This document shows, one piece after another, positions 1 through 7,084 of a DNA stretch of 44,015 nt. Both the position numbers and the translations under genes were made by a program. The notes under the pieces are model-generated. The model did not search any database. It was not told where the DNA came from and was given only the letters and a program-made list of their open reading frames with translations. Each line of letters begins with the position of its first letter. Position 1 is the first letter of the stretch. Origin of the DNA: an uncultured Ruminiclostridium sp. (GTDB taxonomy: Bacteria; Bacillota; Clostridia; Oscillospirales; Acutalibacteraceae); assembly GCA_902490005.1 (NCBI GenBank), contig CABUCM010000024.1, forward strand, positions 1-44,015, given 5' to 3'.

Positions 1-1
1 G

Positions 2-1009
2 GTGCTGACCGTTACCGCTTATCATGCCAAACAGAAAGGCTGGACAATGCCGGATAATTTATATGGATGGAACAAAAAGTCAATCGCCGGTATTTTGGAA
101 CGGCGGGAATACACCGGCTGTACCGTCAACTTCAAGACTTATACCAAATCCCTGAAATTTAAGAAACGTCTGGAAAATCCGAAAGAGAACCAGAGGATAT
201 TCGAGGGAACACAGCCAGCCATTATTGAGTACGGGCAATGGGAACGGGTACAGGCTCTCAGGGAAAATAAACGCAGACCGACCAAAACCGGCAAGACAAG
301 CATGTTCTCCGGCCTTGTCCGCTGTGCTGACTGCGGGGCAAAGCTCTACTACTGTACCTGCAACAGTTACAAAGATGATTCGCAAGACCATTTTGTCTGT
401 TCCAATTACAAAAGCAATACCGGTTCCTGCCAGATTCATTATATCCGTGAGATCACGCTGTATAAGCGGGTACTGGAATGTGTTCAGCGGACGCTGACCT
501 ATGTGCGGCTGTTTAAGGATGATTTCACACAGGAAATGCTGATGCAGGATGAAGCCAGCCGGAAAGCAGAACTGGCACAGAAACGAAAAGCCCTGTCCGG
601 CGCACAGAAGCGCATGGAGGACTTGGATAAAATCATCCAGCGCCTTTATGAAGATAATGTTCTGGGAAAACTAAGCGACCTCCGTTTCCAGAAGTTATCT
701 GCACAGTATGAGACGGAACAGATAGAAATCCGGCAGCTTTCCGAAACATTGGAGCGTGAAATCACAGAAGAAGCCGAGCAGGTTTCGGATGTGGGGCGCT
801 TCTTACAGTTTGCGGAACGGTATTCCGATATACAAGAACTTGACGCTGCGACAGTCAACGAACTGATTGAAAAAATCGTCATCCATAACCCGGAGAAAAT
901 CGATGGAAGAAAGCATGTGACGATTGAGATTTACTTTACTTATGTGGGCAAAATCCAGATTCCACTTCAAAAACCGGAGCTGCCTGCAAGTACGGAAAAA
1001 CCGGCGTGA
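2..1009 (+). CDS. Large serine recombinase, 3' part (cut by the window's left edge)
   Basis: C-terminal 335 residues of a large serine recombinase of the Tn4451 TnpX / Tn5397 TndX type, which cuts and rejoins DNA through a serine in an N-terminal catalytic domain that lies outside the window. Visible parts in order: a recombinase domain (about residues 1-95, including the GWNKKSIAGILERREYTG stretch), a zinc ribbon beginning CADCGAKLYYC (about 107-145), a long charged probable coiled coil (about 185-260), and a C-terminal DUF4368-like segment ending near IYFTYVGKI. The frame is open to the left edge, so the GTG at position 2 is not the real start. These genes usually sit at one end of the element they move, so the element should extend left and end shortly after this stop. 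Family assignment is firm; the exact element type is inference. Confidence 0.9.
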   Translation: MLTVTAYHAKQKGWTMPDNLYGWNKKSIAGILERREYTGCTVNFKTYTKSLKFKKRLENPKENQRIFEGTQPAIIEYGQWERVQALRENKRRPTKTGKTSMFSGLVRCADCGAKLYYCTCNSYKDDSQDHFVCSNYKSNTGSCQIHYIREITLYKRVLECVQRTLTYVRLFKDDFTQEMLMQDEASRKAELAQKRKALSGAQKRMEDLDKIIQRLYEDNVLGKLSDLRFQKLSAQYETEQIEIRQLSETLEREITEEAEQVSDVGRFLQFAERYSDIQELDAATVNELIEKIVIHNPEKIDGRKHVTIEIYFTYVGKIQIPLQKPELPASTEKPA

Positions 1010-1157
1010 TTGTTACCACGCTGGTTCTACCGGGAATTTCATTTACTTCCTTATGAGCCTCCGCCTAAACCCTCAGAGCCTTTTTTCGCAAAAAGCATTT
1101 TTAAAGCCTGGATGCCTTGTTTTAATTTGTTCCTTTCATGCGGGCATTATCCCGGCG
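1010..1157. other. Gap between recombinase and nrdG; probable end of the integrated element
   Basis: No gene is visible. The stretch is AT-rich, with a weak inverted repeat near 1079-1100 (T-run, CGC, A-run) that might end recombinase transcription. Because large serine recombinases normally lie at an element terminus and nrdG is a core gene, the right attachment junction probably lies here. Its exact bases cannot be set without the left end. Confidence 0.4.
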
Positions 1158-1700
1158 TTAAATATCCTTAGGGAATTCGATGATAATTTCATCGTCAAAA
1201 GGCTTCTCCACCGCCCGGCCCTGCTCCAGGGAGGCTTTGGAGTCGATGATCCGCTGGTTCTTAGACCCGCGGAATTTCAGCAGCATAGATTTTTGCTCCA
1301 AAAGGAACCGGCCGTCCACCAAGGTGTCGGTTTGTTCCAAAAGCTGTCTCCAGCCGGGGTGTTCATCCAGGCCGGCAAGAAGCTCCTCAATGGTGTATCC
1401 GGTATAGGTAACCACATCCAACCCCAGGCCATGGGCCTTTTCCGCCAGATCCGCCATCGCCTCCGGCTGGACAAAGGGATCGCCGCCGGAAAGGGTGATC
1501 CCCTTCAGCAGCGGATTTTTTTGAATGGCCGCCAAAATGTTTTCCGTATCGGTTTCATAACCGCCGTCAAAATCGTGGGTCTGGGGGTTTTGGCACCCGG
1601 GACAGCGATGGGGACAACCCTGCCCGAACACCACGAACCGGATACCCGGGCCGTCCACGATAGATTCCTTGATGACGCCCGCAAGCCGCAGTTTACTCAT
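1158..1700 (-). CDS. nrdG: Anaerobic ribonucleoside-triphosphate reductase activating protein
   Basis: Radical-SAM activase (180 aa) that forms the glycyl radical on NrdD, using a [4Fe-4S] cluster and S-adenosylmethionine. The cluster motif CPHRCPGC (Cys29, Cys33, Cys36) is intact and is followed by the NPQTHDFDGG stretch usual in NrdG. A later LSGGDPF segment matches the glycine-rich SAM-contact motif. Length is normal. The ATG at 1700 has a CAGGAG ribosome binding site nine bases upstream. It lies 98 bp downstream of nrdD on the same strand, with a hairpin between them, so the pair is probably one operon driven from the nrdD promoter. Confidence 0.96.
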   Translation of the reverse strand: MSKLRLAGVIKESIVDGPGIRFVVFGQGCPHRCPGCQNPQTHDFDGGYETDTENILAAIQKNPLLKGITLSGGDPFVQPEAMADLAEKAHGLGLDVVTYTGYTIEELLAGLDEHPGWRQLLEQTDTLVDGRFLLEQKSMLLKFRGSKNQRIIDSKASLEQGRAVEKPFDDEIIIEFPKDI

Positions 1701-1747
1701 AGCCGTTGACTCCTGCCTTTTCTGAAATCAGCCCGAAGGCGAAAGAA

Positions 1748-1782
1748 GGGCGGACAAGGATTTCCCGCGTCCGCCCGTTTTT
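1748..1782 (+). terminator. Hairpin between nrdD and nrdG, terminator-like on the plus strand
   Basis: An 8-bp perfect stem (1748-1755 with 1769-1776) is followed on the plus strand by GTTTTT. On the minus strand, the direction of nrd transcription, the tail is only CTTCTTT, so it may stop plus-strand transcripts fully while only reducing readthrough from nrdD into nrdG. Confidence 0.5.
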
Positions 1783-1798
1783 GTGAACAAAGCGATGA

Positions 1799-4147
1799 TT
1801 ACACCTGTTCCATCGCGCCGCTGCCGGTGCCCAGGGAATGCTTCACCCGGTCCCGGACCTCGGCCTTTTTAGCGTTATTGAAGCGGTCCACCGTGCCCAC
1901 CAGATAGCCGGTGATGCGGCGGATCCGTTCAAAATTTTCATGGCCGTCATGCTCGGACCTGCCGCACAGAGGGCAGGTATCCCCGATAATGCCAGTATAG
2001 CCGCAGACAGGATCCCGGTCCACCGGATGGTTGATGGAGCCGTAGCCCACGCCGCTTTCTTTCATGCAGCGGACCACCTGCTCAAAGGCATCCAGGTTCT
2101 CGGTGGGATCGCCGTCCAGCTCCACGTAGGAGATATGGCCGCCGTTGGTAAGGGCGTGGTAGGGAGCCTCCAGCTTGATTTTATCCCAGGCGGAAATATC
2201 ATAATAAACGGGAATATGGAAGGAGTTGGTGTAATACTCCCGGTCGGTGACGCCGGGGATTTTTCCGAACTTTTTCGCGTCCATGCGGACAAACCGCCCG
2301 GAAAGGCCCTCGGCCGGGGTTGCGATGAGGGAGAAGTTCATGCCGTATTTTTTGGTGGCCTGGTCCATGCGCTGGCGCATATAGCCTACGATTTCCAGCC
2401 CCAGGTTCTGGGCTTCCTTGCTTTCGCCGTGATGATAGCCGGTAAGGGCCTTTAGGGTTTCCGCTAGGCCGATAAAGCCCATGGTCAGGGTGCCGTGCTT
2501 CAGCACCTCCCGCACCTCGTCGTCCGGCTTCAGGTTGTCCGAATCCAGCCAAATCCCCTGCTGCATCAGGAAAGGATAATTCCGGGCCTTTTTCTGGGCC
2601 TGCAGCTCAAAGCGGTCCAGAAGCTGGTCGATGATCAGGTCGATCTTCCGGTCCAGCTGTTCAAAGAAAAAGTCGATGTTATGGTTGCTGAGGATAGCGA
2701 TCCGGGGCAGGTTCACAGAGGTAAAGCTCAGGTTTCCCCTGCCGTTGACGATCTCTCTGGCGGGATCGTAGGCGTTGGCCATGACCCGGGTGCGGCAGCC
2801 CATATAGGCCACCTCGGTTTCCGGATGGCCCGGCTTGTAGTACTGCAGGTTATAGGGGGCGTCAATAAAGGAGAAATTGGGGAACAGGCGCTTGGCGCTG
2901 ACCCGGCAAGCCAGCTTGAACAGGTCATAGTTGGGCTCTCCGGGATTATAGTTGACGCCGTCCTTAACTTTAAAGATGTGGATGGGGAAGATAGGGGTTT
3001 CCCCATTGCCCAAACCGGCTTCAGTGGCCAGCAGGACGTTTTTGATTACCATGCGGCCTTCGGGGGTAGTGTCCATGCCGTAGTTGATAGAACTGAAGGG
3101 GATTTGGGCGCCGGCCCTGGAATGCATGGTGTTCAGGTTGTGGACGAAAGCCTCCATGGCCTGATAGGTGGCCCGGTCGGTTTCAGAGCCCGCGTGCTTG
3201 AAGGCAAACTTCTGAATTTTTTTAGCGTGCTCGGCGCCAAAACGGTCCGTAAGAATTTGGAGCTCCGCCTCCATATAGGCCTCGCCATCCTCCAGTTTGG
3301 GGATAGCGCCGCTTTTTTCCACAGCCGCTTCCATAATTTCCTTGGAAAGGGCGCTGGCATCCTCGGCGTCCTCCACGATTTCCAAGGCCCGGGCCATGTT
3401 TTGACGATAAATCCGCTGATAGGTCTTCATAACGCCCTTGGCCATGGCATAATCGAAATTGGGGATGCTCTGGCCGCCGTGCTGGTCGTTCTGGTTGGAT
3501 TGGATGGCGATGCACGCCAAAGCGGAATAGCTGGCGATGTCGTTAGGCTCTCTCAAAAATCCGTGGCCGGTGGAGAAGCCGCCGGTAAACAGCTTGTCCA
3601 GGTCGATTTGGCAGCAGGTAGTGGTCAGGGTCAGAAAGTCCAGGTCATGGATATGGATATCCCCTTCCCGGTGGGCCTTGGCGTGGGCGGGGTCCAGGAT
3701 ATACATCTCATAAAACTGCTTCGCGCCCTCGGACCCATACTTCAGCATGGTGCCCATGGCGGTATCACCATCAATATTGGCGTTTTCACGCTTGATATCG
3801 TTGTCCTTGGCGGATTGGAAAGTCAGATCCTCGTATATTTTCATTAGACGGGTATTCATTTCGCGGTGACGGGTGCGGTCGGCGCGGTAAAGGATATATT
3901 CCTTGGCCGTGCGGGAATGGCCGCTTTCGATCAGCACGCGCTCTACCACGTCTTGGATGTGCTCCACGGTGGGGACTGAAATTTTTTCTTCCTTTTCGAT
4001 ATAGTCCACCACTTGCTTGGCCAGTTCCTCCGCAACCTCCCGGTTGTGGCCGCCGATGGCCTCGGCCGCCCGGTAAATGGCGGTGGAGATTTTCTCAATC
4101 TCAAAGGGAACCTCCCTGCCGTCTCTTTTAATAATCGCCTCAATCAT
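1799..4147 (-). CDS. nrdD: Anaerobic (class III) ribonucleoside-triphosphate reductase
   Basis: Glycyl-radical enzyme (782 aa from the chosen start) that reduces ribonucleoside triphosphates to deoxyribonucleotides without oxygen; NrdG activates it. An N-terminal ATP-cone (about residues 1-95, MIEAIIKRDGREVPFE) is the expected allosteric site. The C-terminus carries a cysteine cluster (Cys715, Cys725, Cys728, in CGYTGIIGDTCPLCG) that would bind zinc, then RITGYL with the likely radical glycine at 747. The frame runs 20 codons further upstream, but the ATG at 4147 starts the conserved domain and has AAGGAGA in front, so it is preferred. The upstream codons overlap an NrdR-like box and are better read as leader. 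Confidence 0.97.
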   Translation of the reverse strand: MIEAIIKRDGREVPFEIEKISTAIYRAAEAIGGHNREVAEELAKQVVDYIEKEEKISVPTVEHIQDVVERVLIESGHSRTAKEYILYRADRTRHREMNTRLMKIYEDLTFQSAKDNDIKRENANIDGDTAMGTMLKYGSEGAKQFYEMYILDPAHAKAHREGDIHIHDLDFLTLTTTCCQIDLDKLFTGGFSTGHGFLREPNDIASYSALACIAIQSNQNDQHGGQSIPNFDYAMAKGVMKTYQRIYRQNMARALEIVEDAEDASALSKEIMEAAVEKSGAIPKLEDGEAYMEAELQILTDRFGAEHAKKIQKFAFKHAGSETDRATYQAMEAFVHNLNTMHSRAGAQIPFSSINYGMDTTPEGRMVIKNVLLATEAGLGNGETPIFPIHIFKVKDGVNYNPGEPNYDLFKLACRVSAKRLFPNFSFIDAPYNLQYYKPGHPETEVAYMGCRTRVMANAYDPAREIVNGRGNLSFTSVNLPRIAILSNHNIDFFFEQLDRKIDLIIDQLLDRFELQAQKKARNYPFLMQQGIWLDSDNLKPDDEVREVLKHGTLTMGFIGLAETLKALTGYHHGESKEAQNLGLEIVGYMRQRMDQATKKYGMNFSLIATPAEGLSGRFVRMDAKKFGKIPGVTDREYYTNSFHIPVYYDISAWDKIKLEAPYHALTNGGHISYVELDGDPTENLDAFEQVVRCMKESGVGYGSINHPVDRDPVCGYTGIIGDTCPLCGRSEHDGHENFERIRRITGYLVGTVDRFNNAKKAEVRDRVKHSLGTGSGAMEQV

Positions 4148-4175
4148 GGTTTTCCGTCTCCTTTGAACACTTTTC

Positions 4176-4191
4176 ACACCATATCTTGTGT
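4176..4191. promoter_or_regulatory. NrdR box 1 (candidate), in the nrdD leader
   Basis: The 16-mer ACACCATATCTTGTGT matches the published NrdR box consensus (acaCwAtATaTwGtgt) at 14 of 16 positions. It lies just downstream of the predicted nrdD transcription start. NrdR is an ATP/dATP-sensing repressor of ribonucleotide reductase genes; no nrdR gene is in the window. Confidence 0.8.
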
Positions 4192-4212
4192 TTAATTCCA
4201 AATACATTCCTC

Positions 4213-4241
4213 ATTATAGGCTAGATATAGGGAACTGTCAA
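4213..4241 (-). promoter_or_regulatory. Sigma-A promoter of nrdD-nrdG
   Basis: On the minus strand there is a perfect -35 TTGACA (4236-4241), a 17-bp spacer and a perfect -10 TATAAT (4213-4218). Transcription should start near 4206, about 60 bp ahead of the nrdD ATG. Confidence 0.9.
4218..4233. promoter_or_regulatory. NrdR box 2 (candidate), in the nrdD promoter spacer
   Basis: The core CTAGATATAG fits the NrdR core (CwAtATaTwG) at 9 of 10 positions, though the outer bases fit poorly. It starts 42 bp from box 1, about four helical turns, so both would face the same side of the DNA. It sits between the -35 and -10, where binding would block RNA polymerase. Confidence 0.6.
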
Positions 4242-4274
4242 TAAGAGAATGGCACTATTATCGTTCTTTTTTTC

Positions 4275-5819
4275 TTATTTCAATTGGAGAAAAATAGATT
4301 TCAGCCAGCGGACATCCTCCCGGGTCAGGCTTTTCATGGCAAATAGAAGAAAAAGGTAGATTCCGCCGGTGACCACAAATTCAAAAACCACCCGCAGTAA
4401 AATATCAGGCAGAAGCTTTGCCACGATGGCGGAGGCTCCCATCAAGAGCAGGCCGGGAAATACCACAGACAAAACCGGTTTTAAAATCCAGCTGGAAAAT
4501 TTCATTTTCAGATGAGTAACTTTCATCAGCCGGGCGATGCTAAGAGTGGAGTTTAAAATTTCACTGGCAAAGATCACCACGATCAAGCCGTTCAGCCCCA
4601 GGATTGGCAGCAGGGCTAAAATCAGGCCAACCCGCATGACCGAGTCGATTATGTTGTAAGAAAGGTAGCTCAGCTGCTCGTTGAGGCCTTTGAGCATGCC
4701 GTCTACCACGCTGTCCAGGTACATCAGGGGAATAACCGGCGCCAATACGCTGATGTAAACCCCCGGCGCCGGGTCGTTGTAAATGAGAAGCCCTAGGTCC
4801 TTGGAAAAGAAGATGAAAAACCCACAGACGAAAATGGAAAACAGGAAGGTGATCTGGAACACCCTCCCGGCGATATAGTGGATGTTCCTTTTGTGGTTGG
4901 CGGCGTTGGCCTCAGAAAGCTCGGGAATCAGCAGCATGGAAAACGAGGACAGGAATGCGGACGGAAAGGTGATTACCGGCATCACCATGCCGGTAATCAT
5001 GCCGTAGCCGGCTAGAGAGCTTTCGTAGGAGGCGCCGTTTTTCTTCAGCCCTGGGGGAATCAGGATATTTTCCGTCATGGAAAGGCCGGAGCGCAGGCAG
5101 GAGCTGGCGGTGACCGGAAGGCAGATGGAGAGCAGCTTTTTGATGCCGCCCTTTCCCCGGCTTTTGTCAGCTTTGCCCCGCAGCTTCCGCATTTCACCCC
5201 AATACAGCAGAAAGGAATACAGGCAGGAGAAGATCTCCGCGCCGGTGGTGCCCAGCACAATGGCGCAGCAGGCGTATTCCAGGCCCATTGGAGCCAGCTG
5301 GTTCACAAACAGGGCGAAAATAAGAATTTCCGCAATCTGCTCCAACAGCTGTTCACTGGCGGTTTTGATGACCCGGCGAACCGCGAAAAAATACCCGCGA
5401 AAGCATGCGGAAACCGCCATAAACGGCAGGCTGGGGGCTAAAATCTTGAGGGATAAAATCGTGCGGCTGTCCTTTAACACCTGGCTGCCGATAAAATCGG
5501 CGCTGAAGAACAGGGCGCCGCCCATGGCCAGGCTGAAGAAAAGCCCCAAAGCCAATGCCCTGCGGACAGTTTGTTTGGCTTTTTGGTATTCCTTCTGGGA
5601 TAAAGCGTCGGTAACCAGCCGGGTGACGGAAAGGCTGATGCCCGAGGTGACAAAGGTGGAGGCGAAGAGAAAGATGGTGCAGATCAGCTGGTAAAGGCCG
5701 ATTCCCTCAGCGCCGATTTTGTTGCTCATATAAACCCGGAAGGATATGCCGATGATTCTGGAAAGCAGGATGGCGGAGGTGAGCAGCACCGCGTTGATTA
5801 AAAAAGCTTTTTTTCTCAT
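4275..5819 (-). CDS. SpoVB-like polysaccharide/lipid flippase (MOP superfamily)
   Basis: Integral membrane protein of 514 aa, the usual length for SpoVB and related MATE/MurJ-type exporters, with about 14 hydrophobic segments spread over its length. The N-terminal pattern (repeated hydrophobic helix, SRIIGISFRVYMSNKIGAEGIGLYQLI) is typical of stage V sporulation protein B. In Bacillus that protein is needed for spore cortex formation and is thought to move lipid-linked precursors across the membrane. The ATG at 5819 has AAGGAGG five bases upstream. No hairpin terminator is visible between its stop and the nrdD promoter, so some readthrough into nrdD is possible. It could instead be a general wall-precursor flippase; I place it in the family but not to a specific role. 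Confidence 0.85.
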   Translation of the reverse strand: MRKKAFLINAVLLTSAILLSRIIGISFRVYMSNKIGAEGIGLYQLICTIFLFASTFVTSGISLSVTRLVTDALSQKEYQKAKQTVRRALALGLFFSLAMGGALFFSADFIGSQVLKDSRTILSLKILAPSLPFMAVSACFRGYFFAVRRVIKTASEQLLEQIAEILIFALFVNQLAPMGLEYACCAIVLGTTGAEIFSCLYSFLLYWGEMRKLRGKADKSRGKGGIKKLLSICLPVTASSCLRSGLSMTENILIPPGLKKNGASYESSLAGYGMITGMVMPVITFPSAFLSSFSMLLIPELSEANAANHKRNIHYIAGRVFQITFLFSIFVCGFFIFFSKDLGLLIYNDPAPGVYISVLAPVIPLMYLDSVVDGMLKGLNEQLSYLSYNIIDSVMRVGLILALLPILGLNGLIVVIFASEILNSTLSIARLMKVTHLKMKFSSWILKPVLSVVFPGLLLMGASAIVAKLLPDILLRVVFEFVVTGGIYLFLLFAMKSLTREDVRWLKSIFLQLK

Positions 5820-5945
5820 AGGTTCCTCCTTGTCCTGTCCGGCGGCTTGCCAGGATTTTTCCGGTGAATCTAGGATATATATAGTTAGAAAAAAGGAATA
5901 TTATGTGCTTTTCAGGAAAAAACCGAAAATAAGCGGGGAAACCTC

Positions 5946-5974
5946 TTTCCAAAATTTATGGGATAGGGTATAAT
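5946..5974 (+). promoter_or_regulatory. Promoter of the DegV gene
   Basis: TTTCCA (5946-5951; 4 of 6), a 17-bp spacer and a perfect TATAAT (5969-5974), about 75 bp upstream of the GTG start. Confidence 0.55.
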
Positions 5975-6051
5975 AAAAAAATAAGCTGGGGTAGAAATAT
6001 TTATGATAAAGATATACTTCTCCGGCCAGCTTTTGAAAGTGAGGGTGTTTC

Positions 6052-6924
6052 GTGAAAGATTATATTATTATTACGGATTCCGCTGGCGACCTTTCCCCTA
6101 AAATGGTGGAGGAGCTGGGTGTGGGCGTCATTCCCCTGGAATTTCAGTTAAAAGGGAAAAGCTATTTTAATTATCCGGACGAAAGAGATATTTCAACAAA
6201 AGAGTTTTACCGCATTGTCCGGGAAGGGGAAACCGCCACCACCAGCCAGGTGACGGTACAGCGTTACACGGATTATTTCGAGGAAGTGCTGAAGCATGAC
6301 CGGGACATTCTTTATATCGCTTTTTCCTCCGGTTTGTCCGGTTCTTGTAATTCCGCCAAGGTGGCGGCCCAGGAATTGAAGGCAAAGTATCCCGATAACC
6401 GTATTGAGGTGGTGGATTCTCTTTGCGCTTCTTTGGGACAGGGGCTTTATGTTTATCACGCGGTGATGGAAAAGAAAAAAGGCAAGTCCATTGACGAGGT
6501 GATCCAGTGGCTGGAGGACAACAAGCTGAACCTGGCCCATTGGTTTACAGTGGATGACCTGAACCACTTGAAGCGGGGCGGCAGGGTGTCTCCGGCAACC
6601 GCGTTTTTCGGCACCATGCTGAATATCAAGCCCATACTCCATGTGGACGACGAAGGCCACCTGATCCCCATGGGCAAGGTGAGAGGCAGAAAGGCTTCTT
6701 TAGACCAGCTGGTCGAGCATATGGCCCAGACCGCCATCAACCCGAAGGAGCAGGTTGTTTTTATCAGCCATGGGGACAGCGAGGAAGACGCCAAATATGT
6801 GGCGGACCAGGTAAAGGCGAAGTTCAAGCCCAAGGAGATTTATATCAATCCTATTGGCCCGGTGATTGGGGCCCATTCCGGCCCCGGGACAATGGCGCTG
6901 TTTTTCTTAGGCAGCAAACGGTAA
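6052..6924 (+). CDS. DegV family fatty-acid-binding protein
   Basis: Soluble 290-aa protein of the DegV/FakB family. Members bind a single fatty acid and, where a FakA kinase is present, present it for phosphorylation and entry into phospholipid synthesis. Visible family marks: ITDSAGDLSP at the N-terminus (residues 7-16), the TTSQ motif (63-66), SSGLSGS (92-98), and a C-terminal GPVIGAHSGPGT loop. Length is normal. The start is GTG with GAGGG upstream; no better ATG is in frame. No fakA or other lipid gene is adjacent, so the ligand and partner are unknown. It is transcribed divergently from the SpoVB-like gene. Confidence 0.92.
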   Translation: MKDYIIITDSAGDLSPKMVEELGVGVIPLEFQLKGKSYFNYPDERDISTKEFYRIVREGETATTSQVTVQRYTDYFEEVLKHDRDILYIAFSSGLSGSCNSAKVAAQELKAKYPDNRIEVVDSLCASLGQGLYVYHAVMEKKKGKSIDEVIQWLEDNKLNLAHWFTVDDLNHLKRGGRVSPATAFFGTMLNIKPILHVDDEGHLIPMGKVRGRKASLDQLVEHMAQTAINPKEQVVFISHGDSEEDAKYVADQVKAKFKPKEIYINPIGPVIGAHSGPGTMALFFLGSKR

Positions 6925-6978
6925 GCGTAAGGCGGAAAACGAGAGGTTCCCTCTCGGTAACTTCATAAAAGGGTGACA

Positions 6979-7032
6979 GGAGGCGGAGAGCGGGAGCGGG
7001 GCGAAAGCCTGCTCCTGGTGCCGTCTCCTTTT
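6979..7032 (+). terminator. Long GNRA-capped hairpin after degV (terminator or attenuator)
   Basis: A long imperfect stem pairs about 6979-6997 with 7011-7028; the apex is GGC-GAAA-GCC, a GNRA tetraloop, and TTTT follows. A separate 7-bp hairpin (6940-6946 with 6950-6956) precedes it. It may end degV transcription or regulate the ABC genes that start 53 bp further on. Confidence 0.6.
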
Positions 7033-7084
7033 GCGTGGGAATACCCGGCCAATATATTTTCACAATAGAACGCGAGGAACTGGT

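Noticed and set aside
2495..3847. A 450-codon open frame on the plus strand across nrdD
   Set aside because: It is antisense to a clear nrdD, has no recognisable domain or ribosome binding site, and fits the expected shadow of a GC-rich gene. Other long shadows (924-1709, 7550-8164, 9664-10419, 30014-30586) were left out for the same reason.
6925..7084. T-box or known riboswitch in the leader of the ABC heterodimer
   Set aside because: A GGGTGACAGG stretch recalls the T-box bulge only faintly; no specifier loop or other known aptamer pattern was found.
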